Assembly (NCBI RefSeq): GCF_008633915.1
Contig: NZ_VJNV01000032.1
Coordinates: 53,249-117,248 of the forward strand
DNA from: Campylobacter sp. LR291e
GTDB taxonomy: Bacteria; Campylobacterota; Campylobacteria; Campylobacterales; Campylobacteraceae
Length of the DNA: 64,000 nt
Direction of reading: 5' to 3'
Each line of letters opens with the position of its first letter. Position 1 is the stretch's first letter. The notes below the pieces were generated by a model. It was not told the DNA's origin, ran no database searches, and worked only from the letters and a program-made list of their open reading frames with translations. Both the position numbers and the translations under genes were made by a program. Positions 40,893 through 49,529 of this stretch are shown here, piece by piece.

Positions 40893-41147
40893 GACAATGG
40901 ATACTAAAAATAAGCATAGGCGTAGGTAATAAACATTTTCACTAAAAACAAACACAAATAACTTTAAATTTTCAATAAATTTCAAGTTATACATAAATAT
41001 TTTTTAAAGCTAAATTTAAGTTTAGTTTTAAAAATTAATAAAAAATGTTACTTTTAGTAAAAAATTATACAATTTTTAACTTTTTTCACTAATTTTAATT
41101 TTTATTTTGCTAATCTTGTAATGTAATTTAATTTAAGGAGAGAATGA

Positions 41148-43262
41148 ATGAGTAGTATTACTAATAAAATACTATGGCTATTTATAGCTGTTCTTGGTGC
41201 CTTTTGTTTTTGCTATCTGGCATTACAAAATGGCGAAACAGTATCGGCAATCTATCTAGTTGTCGCAGCGATTTGTATCTATGCTATTGGATATAGATTT
41301 TATGGTCGCTTTGTTGCTTATAATGTTTTAGGACTTGATAAAAATAGAGCAACTCCGGCTGTTACTCAAGATGACGGACGTGATTTTGTTCCTACAAACA
41401 AATATGTTTTATTTGGCCATCACTTCGCTGCTATTGCTGGTGCTGGTCCTTTGGTAGGTCCTATACTAGCTGCTCAAATGGGTTACTTGCCTTCAATGCT
41501 TTGGCTTTTGGTTGGTGGCGTTTTAGCAGGTTCAGTACATGACTTTGTTGTTCTTTTCATCTCTACTCGTAGAAATGGTCGCTCACTTGGCGAAATGATT
41601 AAAGATGAAATGGGCACTTTTACAGGTGGTGTTGCTATGGTCGCAATCTTTGGTATTATGATTATTATCATTGCGATTTTAGCCATGGTTGTTGTAAAGG
41701 CTTTAGCTGATTCTCCTTGGGGTCTATTTACTATCGCAATGACTATTCCTATTGCGATTTTCATGGGTCTTTATATGCGTTTTTGGCGTCCTGGTAAGGT
41801 TGGAGAGGCCTCTGTTATAGGTTTTATACTTTTGCTTTTATCTATTTATTGGGGTAATGATGTAGCTAATAATCCAGCTCTTGCTGCGTATTTTACTTAT
41901 GATGCTCCTACCTTATCTTTAATAGTTATGGCTTATGGCTTTATCGCTGCAATCTTACCTGTATGGTTTTTATTAGCACCTCGTGATTATCTTTCAACAT
42001 TCTTAAAAATAGGTGTTATCGTATTAATGGCTATTGCTATTATTTTTGTTGCCCCAAATTTACAAATGCCAAAGATTAATCCACAATATTTAGATGGAAC
42101 AGGTCCTGTTTTTGCTGGTGCTTGGTTTCCTTTCTTGTTTATAACCATTGCGTGTGGCGCTATTAGTGGTTTCCATGCCCTTATTTCAAGTGGTACAACT
42201 CCAAAAATGCTTGAAAATGAAACCCACGCCTTGCCTGTAGGTTATGGTTCAATGCTTGCAGAAAGTGCTGTTGGTATCATGGCTTTAATTTGTGCTTCTA
42301 TCTTACAACCTGGTCTTTATTTTGCTGTAAATTCCTCAGCTGCTTTAATTACTAGTGATGTAGCACAAGCTGCTGTTGTGATTTCAGAATGGGGCTTTAA
42401 GGTAACACCAGAAGATATTAACAATCTTACACAAAATATAGGTGAAAAAACTATTCTTTCAAGAACAGGTGGTGCTCCTACCTTTGCTATCGGCGTTACT
42501 TTGATTTTACATGAATTATTAGGTGGGGTTGATATGATGAAATTCTGGTATCACTTTGCTATTTTATTCGAAGCCTTATTTATTTTAACAGCCGTTGATG
42601 CTGGTACTAGGGCTTGCCGTTTTATGGTACAAGATATGTTAAGTCATATTTATAAACCACTTGGCAATATCCATAATTTCTGGGCTGGTGTTTTGGCTAC
42701 CCTTATAGGCGTTGCTTGCTGGGGGTATTTCCTTTATCAAGGGGCAATCGACCCAAAAGGTGGTATTTATACACTTTGGCCACTCTTTGGCGTAAGTAAC
42801 CAAATGTTAGCTGGTATGGCTTTGCTTTTAGTTACTGCTATCTTAGTAAAAATGGGAAAAGCCCGTTACACTTGGGTTACACTTGTACCTGCTATCTTTG
42901 TTTTAGTAGCTACTCTTTATGGTGGAATTCAAAAAGTTTTACCTTACAAAGAAGGTGATAGGGTTCATAATGCTGTTTCACACATTGCAGTTGCTAAGGT
43001 ACAAGGCGATAAAATAGAAGCCTTAAAAGCCCAACTTGCTAGTATACAAGATGAAGCCGAAAAAGCTAAGATTGAAAAAGACCTATCTATCGCGTCTCAG
43101 TCTAAATTTGCTAATATTCTAAATGCTGTTTTATGTATATTCTTTATGATAACTACCTTGCTTGTAATCATCGCTTGCGCTGGTATTTGCTTTGGTAAGA
43201 TTAAAATTCCTCTTAAGGAAAATGCTTATGTCAAACTCGACTCCATTAAAAATAGTCAGTAG
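41148..43262 (+). CDS. cstA: CstA-family carbon-starvation transporter (peptide/pyruvate)
   Basis: The 704-residue inner-membrane protein has about 16-18 hydrophobic segments and CstA motifs: NKYVLFGHHFAAIAGAGPLVGP (ends NKYVLFGHH and GPLVGP), GSVHDFVVLFISTRRNGRSLG, FHALISSGTTPKML and LTAVDAGTRACRFMVQDML. CstA proteins import pyruvate or peptides during starvation; in C. jejuni CstA has been linked to peptide use. The 255-bp upstream region (40893-41147) is very AT-rich with no ORF and no clear promoter match. AAGGAGAG precedes the ATG. The 3' end overlaps the YbdD-like gene by 35 bp. Confidence 0.92.
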   Translation: MSSITNKILWLFIAVLGAFCFCYLALQNGETVSAIYLVVAAICIYAIGYRFYGRFVAYNVLGLDKNRATPAVTQDDGRDFVPTNKYVLFGHHFAAIAGAGPLVGPILAAQMGYLPSMLWLLVGGVLAGSVHDFVVLFISTRRNGRSLGEMIKDEMGTFTGGVAMVAIFGIMIIIIAILAMVVVKALADSPWGLFTIAMTIPIAIFMGLYMRFWRPGKVGEASVIGFILLLLSIYWGNDVANNPALAAYFTYDAPTLSLIVMAYGFIAAILPVWFLLAPRDYLSTFLKIGVIVLMAIAIIFVAPNLQMPKINPQYLDGTGPVFAGAWFPFLFITIACGAISGFHALISSGTTPKMLENETHALPVGYGSMLAESAVGIMALICASILQPGLYFAVNSSAALITSDVAQAAVVISEWGFKVTPEDINNLTQNIGEKTILSRTGGAPTFAIGVTLILHELLGGVDMMKFWYHFAILFEALFILTAVDAGTRACRFMVQDMLSHIYKPLGNIHNFWAGVLATLIGVACWGYFLYQGAIDPKGGIYTLWPLFGVSNQMLAGMALLLVTAILVKMGKARYTWVTLVPAIFVLVATLYGGIQKVLPYKEGDRVHNAVSHIAVAKVQGDKIEALKAQLASIQDEAEKAKIEKDLSIASQSKFANILNAVLCIFFMITTLLVIIACAGICFGKIKIPLKENAYVKLDSIKNSQ

Positions 43263-43449
43263 AATAAAGCATATATATGGAAAAGCCGAAAGGTTTTTCC
43301 ATCCACTTGTTGGGCTTTCAAGTTATGATAAATATTTAGAACATATGAAAAAAGCACACCCTGATAGAAAACCACAAAGCAGAGGTGAGTTTTTCAAAGA
43401 ACGTTTAGAAAAAAGATATAATAGTGGTGGCGTAGGTAAATGTTGTTAA
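43228..43449 (+). CDS. YbdD/YjiX-family small protein (CstA partner)
   Basis: The 73-residue protein contains FFHPLVGLSSYDKYLEHMKKAHPD and ends in GGVGKCC, matching the DUF466/YbdD family that accompanies CstA and BtsT transporters and is needed for their activity in E. coli. ATG 43228 is chosen because TTAAGGA sits nine bases upstream; an earlier in-frame ATG at 43222 is too close to it. It overlaps cstA by 35 bp in another frame and its stop lies inside the terminator stem. Confidence 0.88.
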   Translation: MSNSTPLKIVSRIKHIYGKAERFFHPLVGLSSYDKYLEHMKKAHPDRKPQSRGEFFKERLEKRYNSGGVGKCC

Positions 43450-43471
43450 GAATTTCTTAACAACATTTTTT
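43439..43471 (+). terminator. Terminator after cstA-ybdD
   Basis: A perfect 12-bp stem AATGTTGTTAAG (43439-43450) and CTTAACAACATT (43456-43467) with a 5-base loop runs into six T. The stop codon of the small gene is within the left arm. Confidence 0.88.
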
Positions 43472-43599
43472 AATAAAATTACATATTTGTATAATGTGAG
43501 TTCTTCATTTACTATTAGCGTACTTTTTTGAATTTTCTTTGTGGTTAATCAATTAACTTTTTTGTAAAAATGTCAAAAATTTTTTATTTATAAATAAAT

Positions 43600-44151
43600 C
43601 TATCCTTGCAAAAATTTCTTTAAGGTATCTTGTAATTCTTCTGGGTCTAAATTTGTGATATCTCCCCAAAAGTTACCATTTTCATCTATAAAATATAAGG
43701 CGTTGCTATGGGCTACTGAGTATTGCATAAAAGAATCGTGCAAGTCAACTTTATGGTATTTTACCCCATAATTATTTGCTATTTTTTGCAAAGTTTTTTC
43801 ATTACTAGCTATTAAAGAGGTGGAATTTGGGTAAAAATACCTTAACCACTCATTTGTTTTTTTAATATCCTTATCTCTTTCAATATCAAGGGAAACAAAT
43901 AATAAATAAGCGTCTTTATTTTCAAGTTTTTCTAATTCTTGTGCTAAAACTACTAAGGTTGCAGGGCAGACATCAGGGCAAAAGGTATAGCCAAAATAAA
44001 TAATTAATTTTTTACCCTTAAAGGTTGATAAAGTAGTATTTTCTCCAAATTCAGAATTAAGCACAAAGTCGTATTTATTTGTATCTTTAAAGTAAAAAAA
44101 AGTCATTATTACACATAAAAATACTATTAAAGCAATTAAAATTTTTTTCAT
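43600..44151 (-). CDS. Sco1/SenC-family copper chaperone
   Basis: The 183-residue protein has an N-terminal membrane anchor (ILIALIVFLCVIMTFFYF) and a thioredoxin-like domain with the copper-binding CPDVCPATL (about residues 58-66) and the third ligand histidine in VAHSNALYFIDENG. Sco proteins deliver copper to the CuA or CuB centre of terminal oxidases. It is the last gene of a three-gene leftward set with an anchored protein and PCuAC, matching Cj0909-Cj0911 as I recall; the set probably matures the cbb3 oxidase. Confidence 0.9.
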   Translation of the reverse strand: MKKILIALIVFLCVIMTFFYFKDTNKYDFVLNSEFGENTTLSTFKGKKLIIYFGYTFCPDVCPATLVVLAQELEKLENKDAYLLFVSLDIERDKDIKKTNEWLRYFYPNSTSLIASNEKTLQKIANNYGVKYHKVDLHDSFMQYSVAHSNALYFIDENGNFWGDITNLDPEELQDTLKKFLQG

Positions 44152-44155
44152 ATTC

Positions 44156-44593
44156 TTACCTATTTGTTAAATCAAAATCAAAATGAAGCCCTATAGGCTT
44201 ATTATCTTGTATAAATTCGCCTCTAAAACGCATTTGTTCTAAGCTACAAAGACTAAGTACAATTTTACTTATATAATTACCATTTTCAAGTCTAATTAAT
44301 CTTGGTTTTATCTTACCCATATCCATATTAAGCCCATAAAGTTCTAGTTTTAAATTTTCAAATTCAGGTAAATTTTCAACTACTAAATGAGTAATATCCA
44401 TTGCCTGTAGAGGTTTAGGATTAAGTGAAATTTTAACCATTTTATCTTTAAATTTATATTCACAATTTTCTTTATTTAAATTACATTCTAAGGGAAGTAA
44501 ATTTTCATTTGAAAAACTTGGCAAAAGCCCATATAAAGCAATGCCAAGTATAATAACAAAGATTAAAATAAGAAAAATTTTATTTTTTATCAT
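44156..44593 (-). CDS. Membrane-anchored protein of the copper-delivery operon (Cj0910-like)
   Basis: The product has one N-terminal membrane segment (IFLILIFVIILGIALYGLL) and a periplasmic domain of about 115 residues with LPLECNLNKENCEYKFKDKMV, KPLQAMDITHLVVENLP and RFRGEFIQDNKPI. I do not recognise a named domain; several Met and two Cys residues could bind copper but this is guesswork. An ATG at 44593 is used; a GTG at 44608 would add five residues and neither start has a well-placed ribosome site. It overlaps the PCuAC gene end by 14 bp and precedes the Sco gene by 4 bp, so the three work together. Confidence 0.75.
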   Translation of the reverse strand: MIKNKIFLILIFVIILGIALYGLLPSFSNENLLPLECNLNKENCEYKFKDKMVKISLNPKPLQAMDITHLVVENLPEFENLKLELYGLNMDMGKIKPRLIRLENGNYISKIVLSLCSLEQMRFRGEFIQDNKPIGLHFDFDLTNR

Positions 44594-45050
44594 TTGTTGT
44601 GTTATCACCCTTTGGTTTTGGGTGGTTAGGCTTTTTAAGTTCTTTGCTAGAAATATTTTTAAGCTCTATACTTTCTTTATTATCAAAAACAAGAGTTAAA
44701 TCAGCCCTAGTATTTGCATCAACTGGATTTTTAATATCTAAAAGCATTATATGATAACTGCCAGGTCTTAAAGCAGTATTAGAATGAGCTTTAATATCTA
44801 TCTTATCAACCTTAATCATAGACATTTTGCCATCTTGATTAGTATGAGTGTGAAGTTCTACCTTATCGCTTAAATTTGATTTTGCACTAACTAAGGCTAT
44901 GTCTTTGTCGCTGTTATTTTTAAGCGTTAAAAAGATAGCACTATTTTTTGCATTTGGAGGAGTTTGTTTAACAAAAACATCCTCTACGCTAATATCTGCT
45001 GCAAAGAGCCCAAGGCTTAAAAGACTTAAAGAAAGCATCGCTTTTTTCAT
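44580..45050 (-). CDS. PCuAC periplasmic copper chaperone
   Basis: The start at 45050 follows AAAGGAG at a good distance and opens a signal peptide (KKAMLSLSLLSLGLFAADI); a longer frame from 45086 lacks these. The 156-residue protein carries the DUF461/PCuAC copper motif H(M)x10Mx21HxM: ELHTHTNQDGKMSMIKVDKI followed by RPGSYHIMLLDI. PCuAC hands Cu(I) to Sco or directly to oxidase subunits. The C-terminal tail after residue 140 is Lys/Asn-rich. It is the first gene of the set. Confidence 0.9.
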   Translation of the reverse strand: MKKAMLSLSLLSLGLFAADISVEDVFVKQTPPNAKNSAIFLTLKNNSDKDIALVSAKSNLSDKVELHTHTNQDGKMSMIKVDKIDIKAHSNTALRPGSYHIMLLDIKNPVDANTRADLTLVFDNKESIELKNISSKELKKPNHPKPKGDNTTNDKK

Positions 45051-45192
45051 ATTTTCTCCTTTGAATATATTGCTTGTAAAAAACAAGTTTTGTATTATAA
45101 AAAATAAAAATTAACTTTTTGCAAACGATTATTAAATTTGAGTTGTTTTTAATAAATATTTTTAGATTTGCTTTTATTTAAGAAAAAAATAA

Positions 45193-45198
45193 TATAAT
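45193..45198 (+). promoter_or_regulatory. -10 box upstream of the YkuD-domain gene
   Basis: TATAAT in AATATAATTTC lies 33 bp before the TTG start in the divergent 181-bp gap to the PCuAC gene. Confidence 0.5.
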
Positions 45199-45231
45199 TT
45201 CACTTTAATTTCATTTCAATAAGGATAAATT

Positions 45232-46212
45232 TTGTTAAGATTAATTACGATTTTTTTTCTTTTCATAACTAGCTTATTCGCCTCTGCTGATTTGGTAAAA
45301 ATTTATTTAAATGACGGCTTAGAAGCTGTTGGTGTGGCTATTGAAAAAGAACTTGCAAATAAAAATCTTTGGCTTGAGCAACTAGCAAATAAGGATATTT
45401 CTTTGGGATATTATGATAATGATGCCTTTATCGTTAGGACAAATAAAACAGATAAGGTAGTAAGGGTTTATTCTTATAAAAACGGGGTTTTACAGCAACA
45501 ATTTGAACAAAAAGATGTAATTACCGGCTTAATGGGCGATAAAGAAAAAGAAGGCGATTTAAAAACGCCTGTTGGTTTTTATGAGCTGGGTCGTAAGTTT
45601 AGACCTGATCAGTATTATGGACCTCTTGCTTTTGCTACTTCTTATCCAAATTTACTTGATCAGTTACAAGGTAAAACAGGTGGTGGAATTTGGATTCATG
45701 GTTATCCTCTTGATGGAGAAAGGCTTGATGAATTCAAAACGAGAGGTTGTATAGCTTTAACAAATGACCAATTGGAAAATTTTTCAAAGGTGCTTGATGA
45801 TGGTAAAACTAAGGTCTTTGTTTTAACAGAAGAAAAGGATTATGTAAGTGCCTCAAAGGATGAGATAGCAGGACTTTTTGCTGATTTATTTGCTTGGAAA
45901 CATGCTTGGACAATTAGCGATGTTGATACCTATCTAAGTTTTTATGATAAGGATAATTTTAGACGCTTTGATAAGAGTCAGTTTTCACAATTTGCCGAAA
46001 TGAAAAGAAGTATTTTTTCGCGCAAAGAACATAAGGTTATTAAATTCTCAAATATCTCTATAAGCCCTTATCCAAATATAAATGGCGATAAAATGTATAG
46101 GATATCATTTTTTGAAGATTATTACACAAAAAATTATCAATTTAGAGGCGATAAGGTTTTGTATGTAAGGTTAGGAAATAATGGCAAGATGCAAATTCTC
46201 GCAGAAAAATAA
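45232..46212 (+). CDS. pgp2: Periplasmic YkuD-fold L,D-carboxypeptidase (Pgp2-like)
   Basis: The start is TTG with AAGGA six bases upstream. A signal peptide (LRLITIFFLFITSLFASA) precedes a YkuD domain with the catalytic signature GGGIWIHGYPLDG and the cysteine in TRGCIALTNDQ (about residues 155-182), then an NTF2-like domain (WKHAWTISDVDTYLSFYDKD). The homologue at this position in C. jejuni, Pgp2, is an L,D-carboxypeptidase that trims tetrapeptides to tripeptides and is required for helical cell shape. The following alr overlaps by one base and also serves peptidoglycan synthesis. Confidence 0.85.
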   Translation: MLRLITIFFLFITSLFASADLVKIYLNDGLEAVGVAIEKELANKNLWLEQLANKDISLGYYDNDAFIVRTNKTDKVVRVYSYKNGVLQQQFEQKDVITGLMGDKEKEGDLKTPVGFYELGRKFRPDQYYGPLAFATSYPNLLDQLQGKTGGGIWIHGYPLDGERLDEFKTRGCIALTNDQLENFSKVLDDGKTKVFVLTEEKDYVSASKDEIAGLFADLFAWKHAWTISDVDTYLSFYDKDNFRRFDKSQFSQFAEMKRSIFSRKEHKVIKFSNISISPYPNINGDKMYRISFFEDYYTKNYQFRGDKVLYVRLGNNGKMQILAEK

Positions 46213-47204
46213 TGTCTTTAATTAGAATAAATCAAAAATTCTACGAAGCAAATTTAAATAAAATTGCAACTAGGGCAGGTGGTTTTAATAAGATAATTTG
46301 CGTTTTTAAAGATAATGCTTATGGGCACTCAGCCACGCTTTTAGCACCCATTGCAAAAAATATGGGTGTAAATTTCATAGCCGTTAAAAATGAAGGTGAG
46401 GCTAATGAGTTAAAGGCTTTTTTTGATAATATCTTAATCCTATCTCATATCCCAAATAGCAATGAAAACTCAGCCTTTATTTATGCCTTAAATGATATCT
46501 CAAAAGCCCGTTTATTTAAAGAAAATACTCGCATTCATTTAAAAATAGATACAGCAATGCATAGAAATGGCGTTTGTGTTCAAAATTTAGAATTTGCCTA
46601 TAAAGAAATTTTAAAAAATAAGCTAAATTTAGAAGGAATTTTTACGCATTTTGCGGGTTCTGATGAAATGGACGCAAGTTTTTTTATACAAAAAAATATC
46701 TTTGAAATGGCTAAGAAAATTATAAAAAATTTAGCTAAAAAAGATTTGCTTTTTCATTCTTATAATTCATCGGCCCTTTTTAGAACAAATAATTTTCCAA
46801 AAGATGAGTTATGCAGGGTAGGTTTAACGCAGTTTGGTTATGGTGATGAAAGTTTGCAAAAAATTTTAAGTTTATACGCTCATAAACTTAGTTCTAGGGT
46901 TTTAGAAGTCGGGCAAGGTGTGGGCTATGGTGGTAAATTTGTAGCAAAAGAAAGTATAAATATAGCAACTTATGATTTAGGCTATGCGGATGGTTTATTT
47001 AGATACAATGGAAAAGGAATTTTGTATTTAGCAAATGGTAAAAAAATGCTTGGTAGAATGTCTATGGATAGTTTTTCTTGCGAAGATAGTGGGGATGAAA
47101 TTTGTGTTTTAAAAGACGCTCAAATTTGGGCAGATTTTTTTAACACTATAAGCTATGAAATTTTAGTAAAATTACACCCAAATATTAAAAGAATTCTTGT
47201 TTAA
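46212..47204 (+). CDS. alr: Alanine racemase
   Basis: Alr makes D-alanine for peptidoglycan using PLP. The 330-residue protein shows the lysine-bearing strand ICVFKDNAYGHS near residue 30, KIDTAMHRNGV, the catalytic tyrosine region GQGVGYGGKFVA (about 235-246), TYDLGYADGL and GRMSMDSF. It is shorter than the 360-390 residues typical of other bacteria, as in other Campylobacter. The ATG overlaps the previous stop by one base and its own stop overlaps trmL likewise (TAATG). Confidence 0.93.
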   Translation: MSLIRINQKFYEANLNKIATRAGGFNKIICVFKDNAYGHSATLLAPIAKNMGVNFIAVKNEGEANELKAFFDNILILSHIPNSNENSAFIYALNDISKARLFKENTRIHLKIDTAMHRNGVCVQNLEFAYKEILKNKLNLEGIFTHFAGSDEMDASFFIQKNIFEMAKKIIKNLAKKDLLFHSYNSSALFRTNNFPKDELCRVGLTQFGYGDESLQKILSLYAHKLSSRVLEVGQGVGYGGKFVAKESINIATYDLGYADGLFRYNGKGILYLANGKKMLGRMSMDSFSCEDSGDEICVLKDAQIWADFFNTISYEILVKLHPNIKRILV

Positions 47205-47671
47205 TGTTTAATATAGTCTTAGTAAATCCACGCATTCCACAAAATACAGGTAGCATCGGTAGAATGTGTTTTAATGCAGGTTTTACCTTACATATCATAA
47301 AGCCTACCATTTTTGATATATCAAATAAGGCACTTAAAAGGGCTGGTCTTGATTATTGGGCTAAGTTAGAACCTATTATTTGGGAGAATTTAGACGAGTT
47401 TTTGGCTAAGAATTTAGCTTTTCAACAACAGTTCTTTTTTGCTACAACTAAGGGCGTTAAAGCTTATTTTGAAGTTAAATTTAAAGAAGGGGATTACCTA
47501 TTTTTTGGCAGTGAAAGCTTTGGTTTGCCTTTATCATTAATGGATTTAAATAAAGAAAATATGATTAAAATTCCTATGAAAGAATGTGGCAGAAGTTTAA
47601 ATTTGGCCACAAGCGTTGGCATTATAAGCTATGAAGCATTAAGGCAAAATTTTACTTATTTTAAGGCTTAG
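47204..47671 (+). CDS. trmL: tRNA (cytidine/uridine-34-2'-O)-methyltransferase TrmL
   Basis: The 155-residue SPOUT-family enzyme 2'-O-methylates the wobble base of tRNA-Leu species. It carries NPRIPQNTGSIGRMCFNAGF, LDYWAKLEP, LFFGSESFGLP and the knot motif IPMKECGRSLNLATSVGIISYEALRQ (ends IPMKECG and YEALRQ), all diagnostic. It closes the pgp2-alr run; 81 bp later the decayed region starts. Confidence 0.93.
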   Translation: MFNIVLVNPRIPQNTGSIGRMCFNAGFTLHIIKPTIFDISNKALKRAGLDYWAKLEPIIWENLDEFLAKNLAFQQQFFFATTKGVKAYFEVKFKEGDYLFFGSESFGLPLSLMDLNKENMIKIPMKECGRSLNLATSVGIISYEALRQNFTYFKA

Positions 47672-47719
47672 TTTATACAAGTATTTTAAAAATTTTTGTT
47701 TGTAAAATAAAAAAATTGA

Positions 47720-47725
47720 TATAAT
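47720..47725 (+). promoter_or_regulatory. Relic -10 box upstream of a decayed gene
   Basis: TATAAT in GATATAATTAA lies 27 bp before the first ATG of the pseudogene at 47753, which also keeps an AAGGA site. Confidence 0.4.
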
Positions 47726-47752
47726 TAATTATTAAAAAACCAAGGATAAACA

Positions 47753-48429
47753 ATGAAAAAAATATTAATTATTTTATTGTGTTTAAATTTATATGCCCTA
47801 GATTATAAAAATTCTAATAATTTATATGAGTATAATGAAAAAAATATAGTACTTTTTGCATCAATATACGAGATTGCAAAGATTGAAAATAGAGAATAAA
47901 TATACAATTTTAAAGTTTTGAATGGAAACACACAATCAAAAATAATATCAGAAGGACAAAGATAAATATTGTTTTAAACAATAAAAAAGTATGGCTATCT
48001 ATTACTAATATTTCTTATAGGTTGGTAATTAATAAGCTAAATATTAGTAATGAGACGAAGCTTATCTTAAAATATAAAGAATACGACATTGGCAAAAAAG
48101 AAATAAAAGCAAATTTGTTTTTTAATAATAATGAAATTGAGATTGTGTTTAATAGTCCTATATAAAAACATATATTACATATAAAATTTTTACACCAGAT
48201 ACTTCTGTATAGATATTCTGATGATTATTCTGAAAAAAACAAAATTTTACAGAGTTTAGTTTGCTATGAATATGGAAATAATTCATGTTATATTCATACA
48301 GGACATATACCAATGACTACATTACAACTTAACTATAATTGGGAAAAATTATATAATTATCTTATATAAAATCAAATAGACCAAGATATACAATATGTTG
48401 GAATATTGTATATTATTAAAGAAATTTAA
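47753..48429 (+). pseudogene. Degraded secreted protein of unknown family
   Basis: An ATG with AAGGA upstream starts MKKILIILLCLNLYA, a clear signal peptide, then DYKNSNNLYEYNEKN and IVLFASIYEIAKIENRE before a stop at 47897-47899. The same frame continues FKVLNGNTQSKIISEGQ; a shift near 47960 gives IVLNNKKVWLSITNIS and YKEYDIGKKEIKANLFF, a stop at 48163-48165, then YRYSDDYSEKNKIL and CYEYGNNSCYIHTGHIP, another stop at 48367-48369 and a final stop at 48427-48429. Codon use and reading continuity show one former gene of about 225 codons. I do not recognise the family; the mixture of short beta-like strands suggests a periplasmic or surface protein. The second pseudogene begins in its stop. Confidence 0.7.
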
Positions 48430-48971
48430 TGATTTTTTTATATTTTTATTTATTTTTATATGCAGAATGTGCTTACTTCTCGTATTAAAGCTTGTAATTT
48501 AAACAGGAAAAATTTGTATACAAATATAAAAAATCGTTGTAATTTTGAATATATTCCACAATTTATTATGCAAGATAATAAATTAGTATTTCAAAAAAAT
48601 TACTAAGCTTGTTTTTTTTACATTAGATTCTCTTAGAGGCAAATTTCAAAATATTTTTTGGATATATAATCCAAAAATAATTAAAAAATGTATTTATCCA
48701 AAAATGATACCATTATATTTATATGAACATGAAAATTATAAAGATATGAATGATTATGATATTTTTATGATTGAGATAGATAATAGCATAAGACCTAAGA
48801 TAAAAATTAGATGTGCTTTATATACATACTAGCGATTTTTCAAAAGCTTTAGTAGGAAAAGTGTTTGAAAGTGGTAAGATACTTACATATGCAGTAAGTT
48901 TTTCAGATTTAAAAAACGAAAAAATTTATAAAAATGGCTATACTTTAAGTATAATTTTTGAAATTTCATAA
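48429..48971 (+). pseudogene. Second degraded secreted protein, overlapping partner of the first
   Basis: The ATG overlaps the stop of the preceding relic (TAATG). The first frame encodes a hydrophobic signal-like MIFLYFYLFLYAECAYFS and stops at 48486-48488. Shifted frames then give IKACNLNRKNLYTNIKN and YIPQFIMQDNKLVFQKN, TLDSLRGKFQNIFWIYNP, HENYKDMNDYDIFMIEID, and after a last shift near 48828 SDFSKALVGKVFESGKIL and GYTLSIIFEIS ending at 48969-48971. At least three disruptions are needed for a protein of about 180 residues. No family is recognised. Its tight overlap with the first relic suggests the two once formed a coupled two-gene unit. Confidence 0.65.
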
Positions 48972-49034
48972 TAAGGTTTTTTTAAAGCTAATTGGTTTTT
49001 TAAGGATTAAAAATATAGTAAATTATATTTAAAT

Positions 49035-49066
49035 TCCATTATGCAAATTTAAATTTACATAATGGA
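49035..49066. repeat. 32-bp near-perfect palindrome
   Basis: Two 16-base arms meet with no loop (TCCATTATGCAAATTT and AAATTTACATAATGGA), with one mismatched pair (49044/49057). It lies between two converging relics at 48971 and 49088. No T run follows on either side, so it is a weak bidirectional terminator at best; a protein-binding site is possible. Confidence 0.5.
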
Positions 49067-49087
49067 TTATTGTTGAGATGACATTAA

Positions 49088-49440
49088 TTATTGCATTTCT
49101 TTTGCTAAAATTCTATCGCATATTATTGTGGTTGCCATAATGCAGTTTTCCATATCGATTTTATCATCTTTAAAATGAATGTATTCATAGTCTTCAAGTA
49201 AGCTTGCAAGGTATTTTGCCCTAGAAAATATATGTTGAGTTCTATATGAAAATACTTATTTAATATCTACTCCATCGCCACCATTTTGTTTAATTTTATT
49301 TAAACACCAATCAAATTTAGCATTAAGTTTATCTTCATGTGTTTCATAATAATTTCTATCTTTTATAGCATTATTCTTTAACTCATCTTTGCTACAAATA
49401 AAATATCAAGTAAGCTAAATACTAAAATTTTAACTTTCAT
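49088..49440 (-). pseudogene. Degraded small secreted/lipoprotein gene, possibly EexN-like
   Basis: An ATG at 49440 with AAGGAG upstream encodes MKVKILVFSLLDILF and runs to a stop after 20 codons. A one-base shift restores CSKDELKNNAIKDRNYYE and THEDKLNAKFDWCLNKIK, then an in-frame stop near 49250, followed by FSRAKYLASLLEDYEY and MENCIMATTIICDRILAKEMQ to 49088. The cysteine after the hydrophobic stretch may be a lipidation site. The pattern NYYETHEDKL...C resembles EexN-type entry-exclusion lipoproteins of Campylobacter plasmids and islands, but the tail does not obviously match, so the family is tentative. Confidence 0.55.
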
Positions 49441-49498
49441 TGTAAAACTCCTTGAAAAATTTCGACGTTATAATACAAAAAGATTAAAAATAATATTT

Positions 49499-49529
49499 AA
49501 TTTAAGCGACTGAAAAAGTCGCTTAAATT
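49499..49529 (-). terminator. Terminator after glnA
   Basis: A perfect 13-bp stem (49517-49529 with 49499-49511, AATTTAAGCGACT and complement) with a 5-base loop overlaps the glnA stop. The T run beyond it is only partial (minus-strand AATATTATTTTTA). Confidence 0.7.

Noticed and set aside
40893..41147. Small gene or riboswitch upstream of cstA
   Set aside because: Very AT-rich with no ORF having a start and ribosome site and no stable GC-containing hairpin.
47672..49527. CRISPR array or phage remnant
   Set aside because: No regularly spaced repeats and no integrase, capsid or replication motifs; the region is explained by three gene relics and a palindrome.
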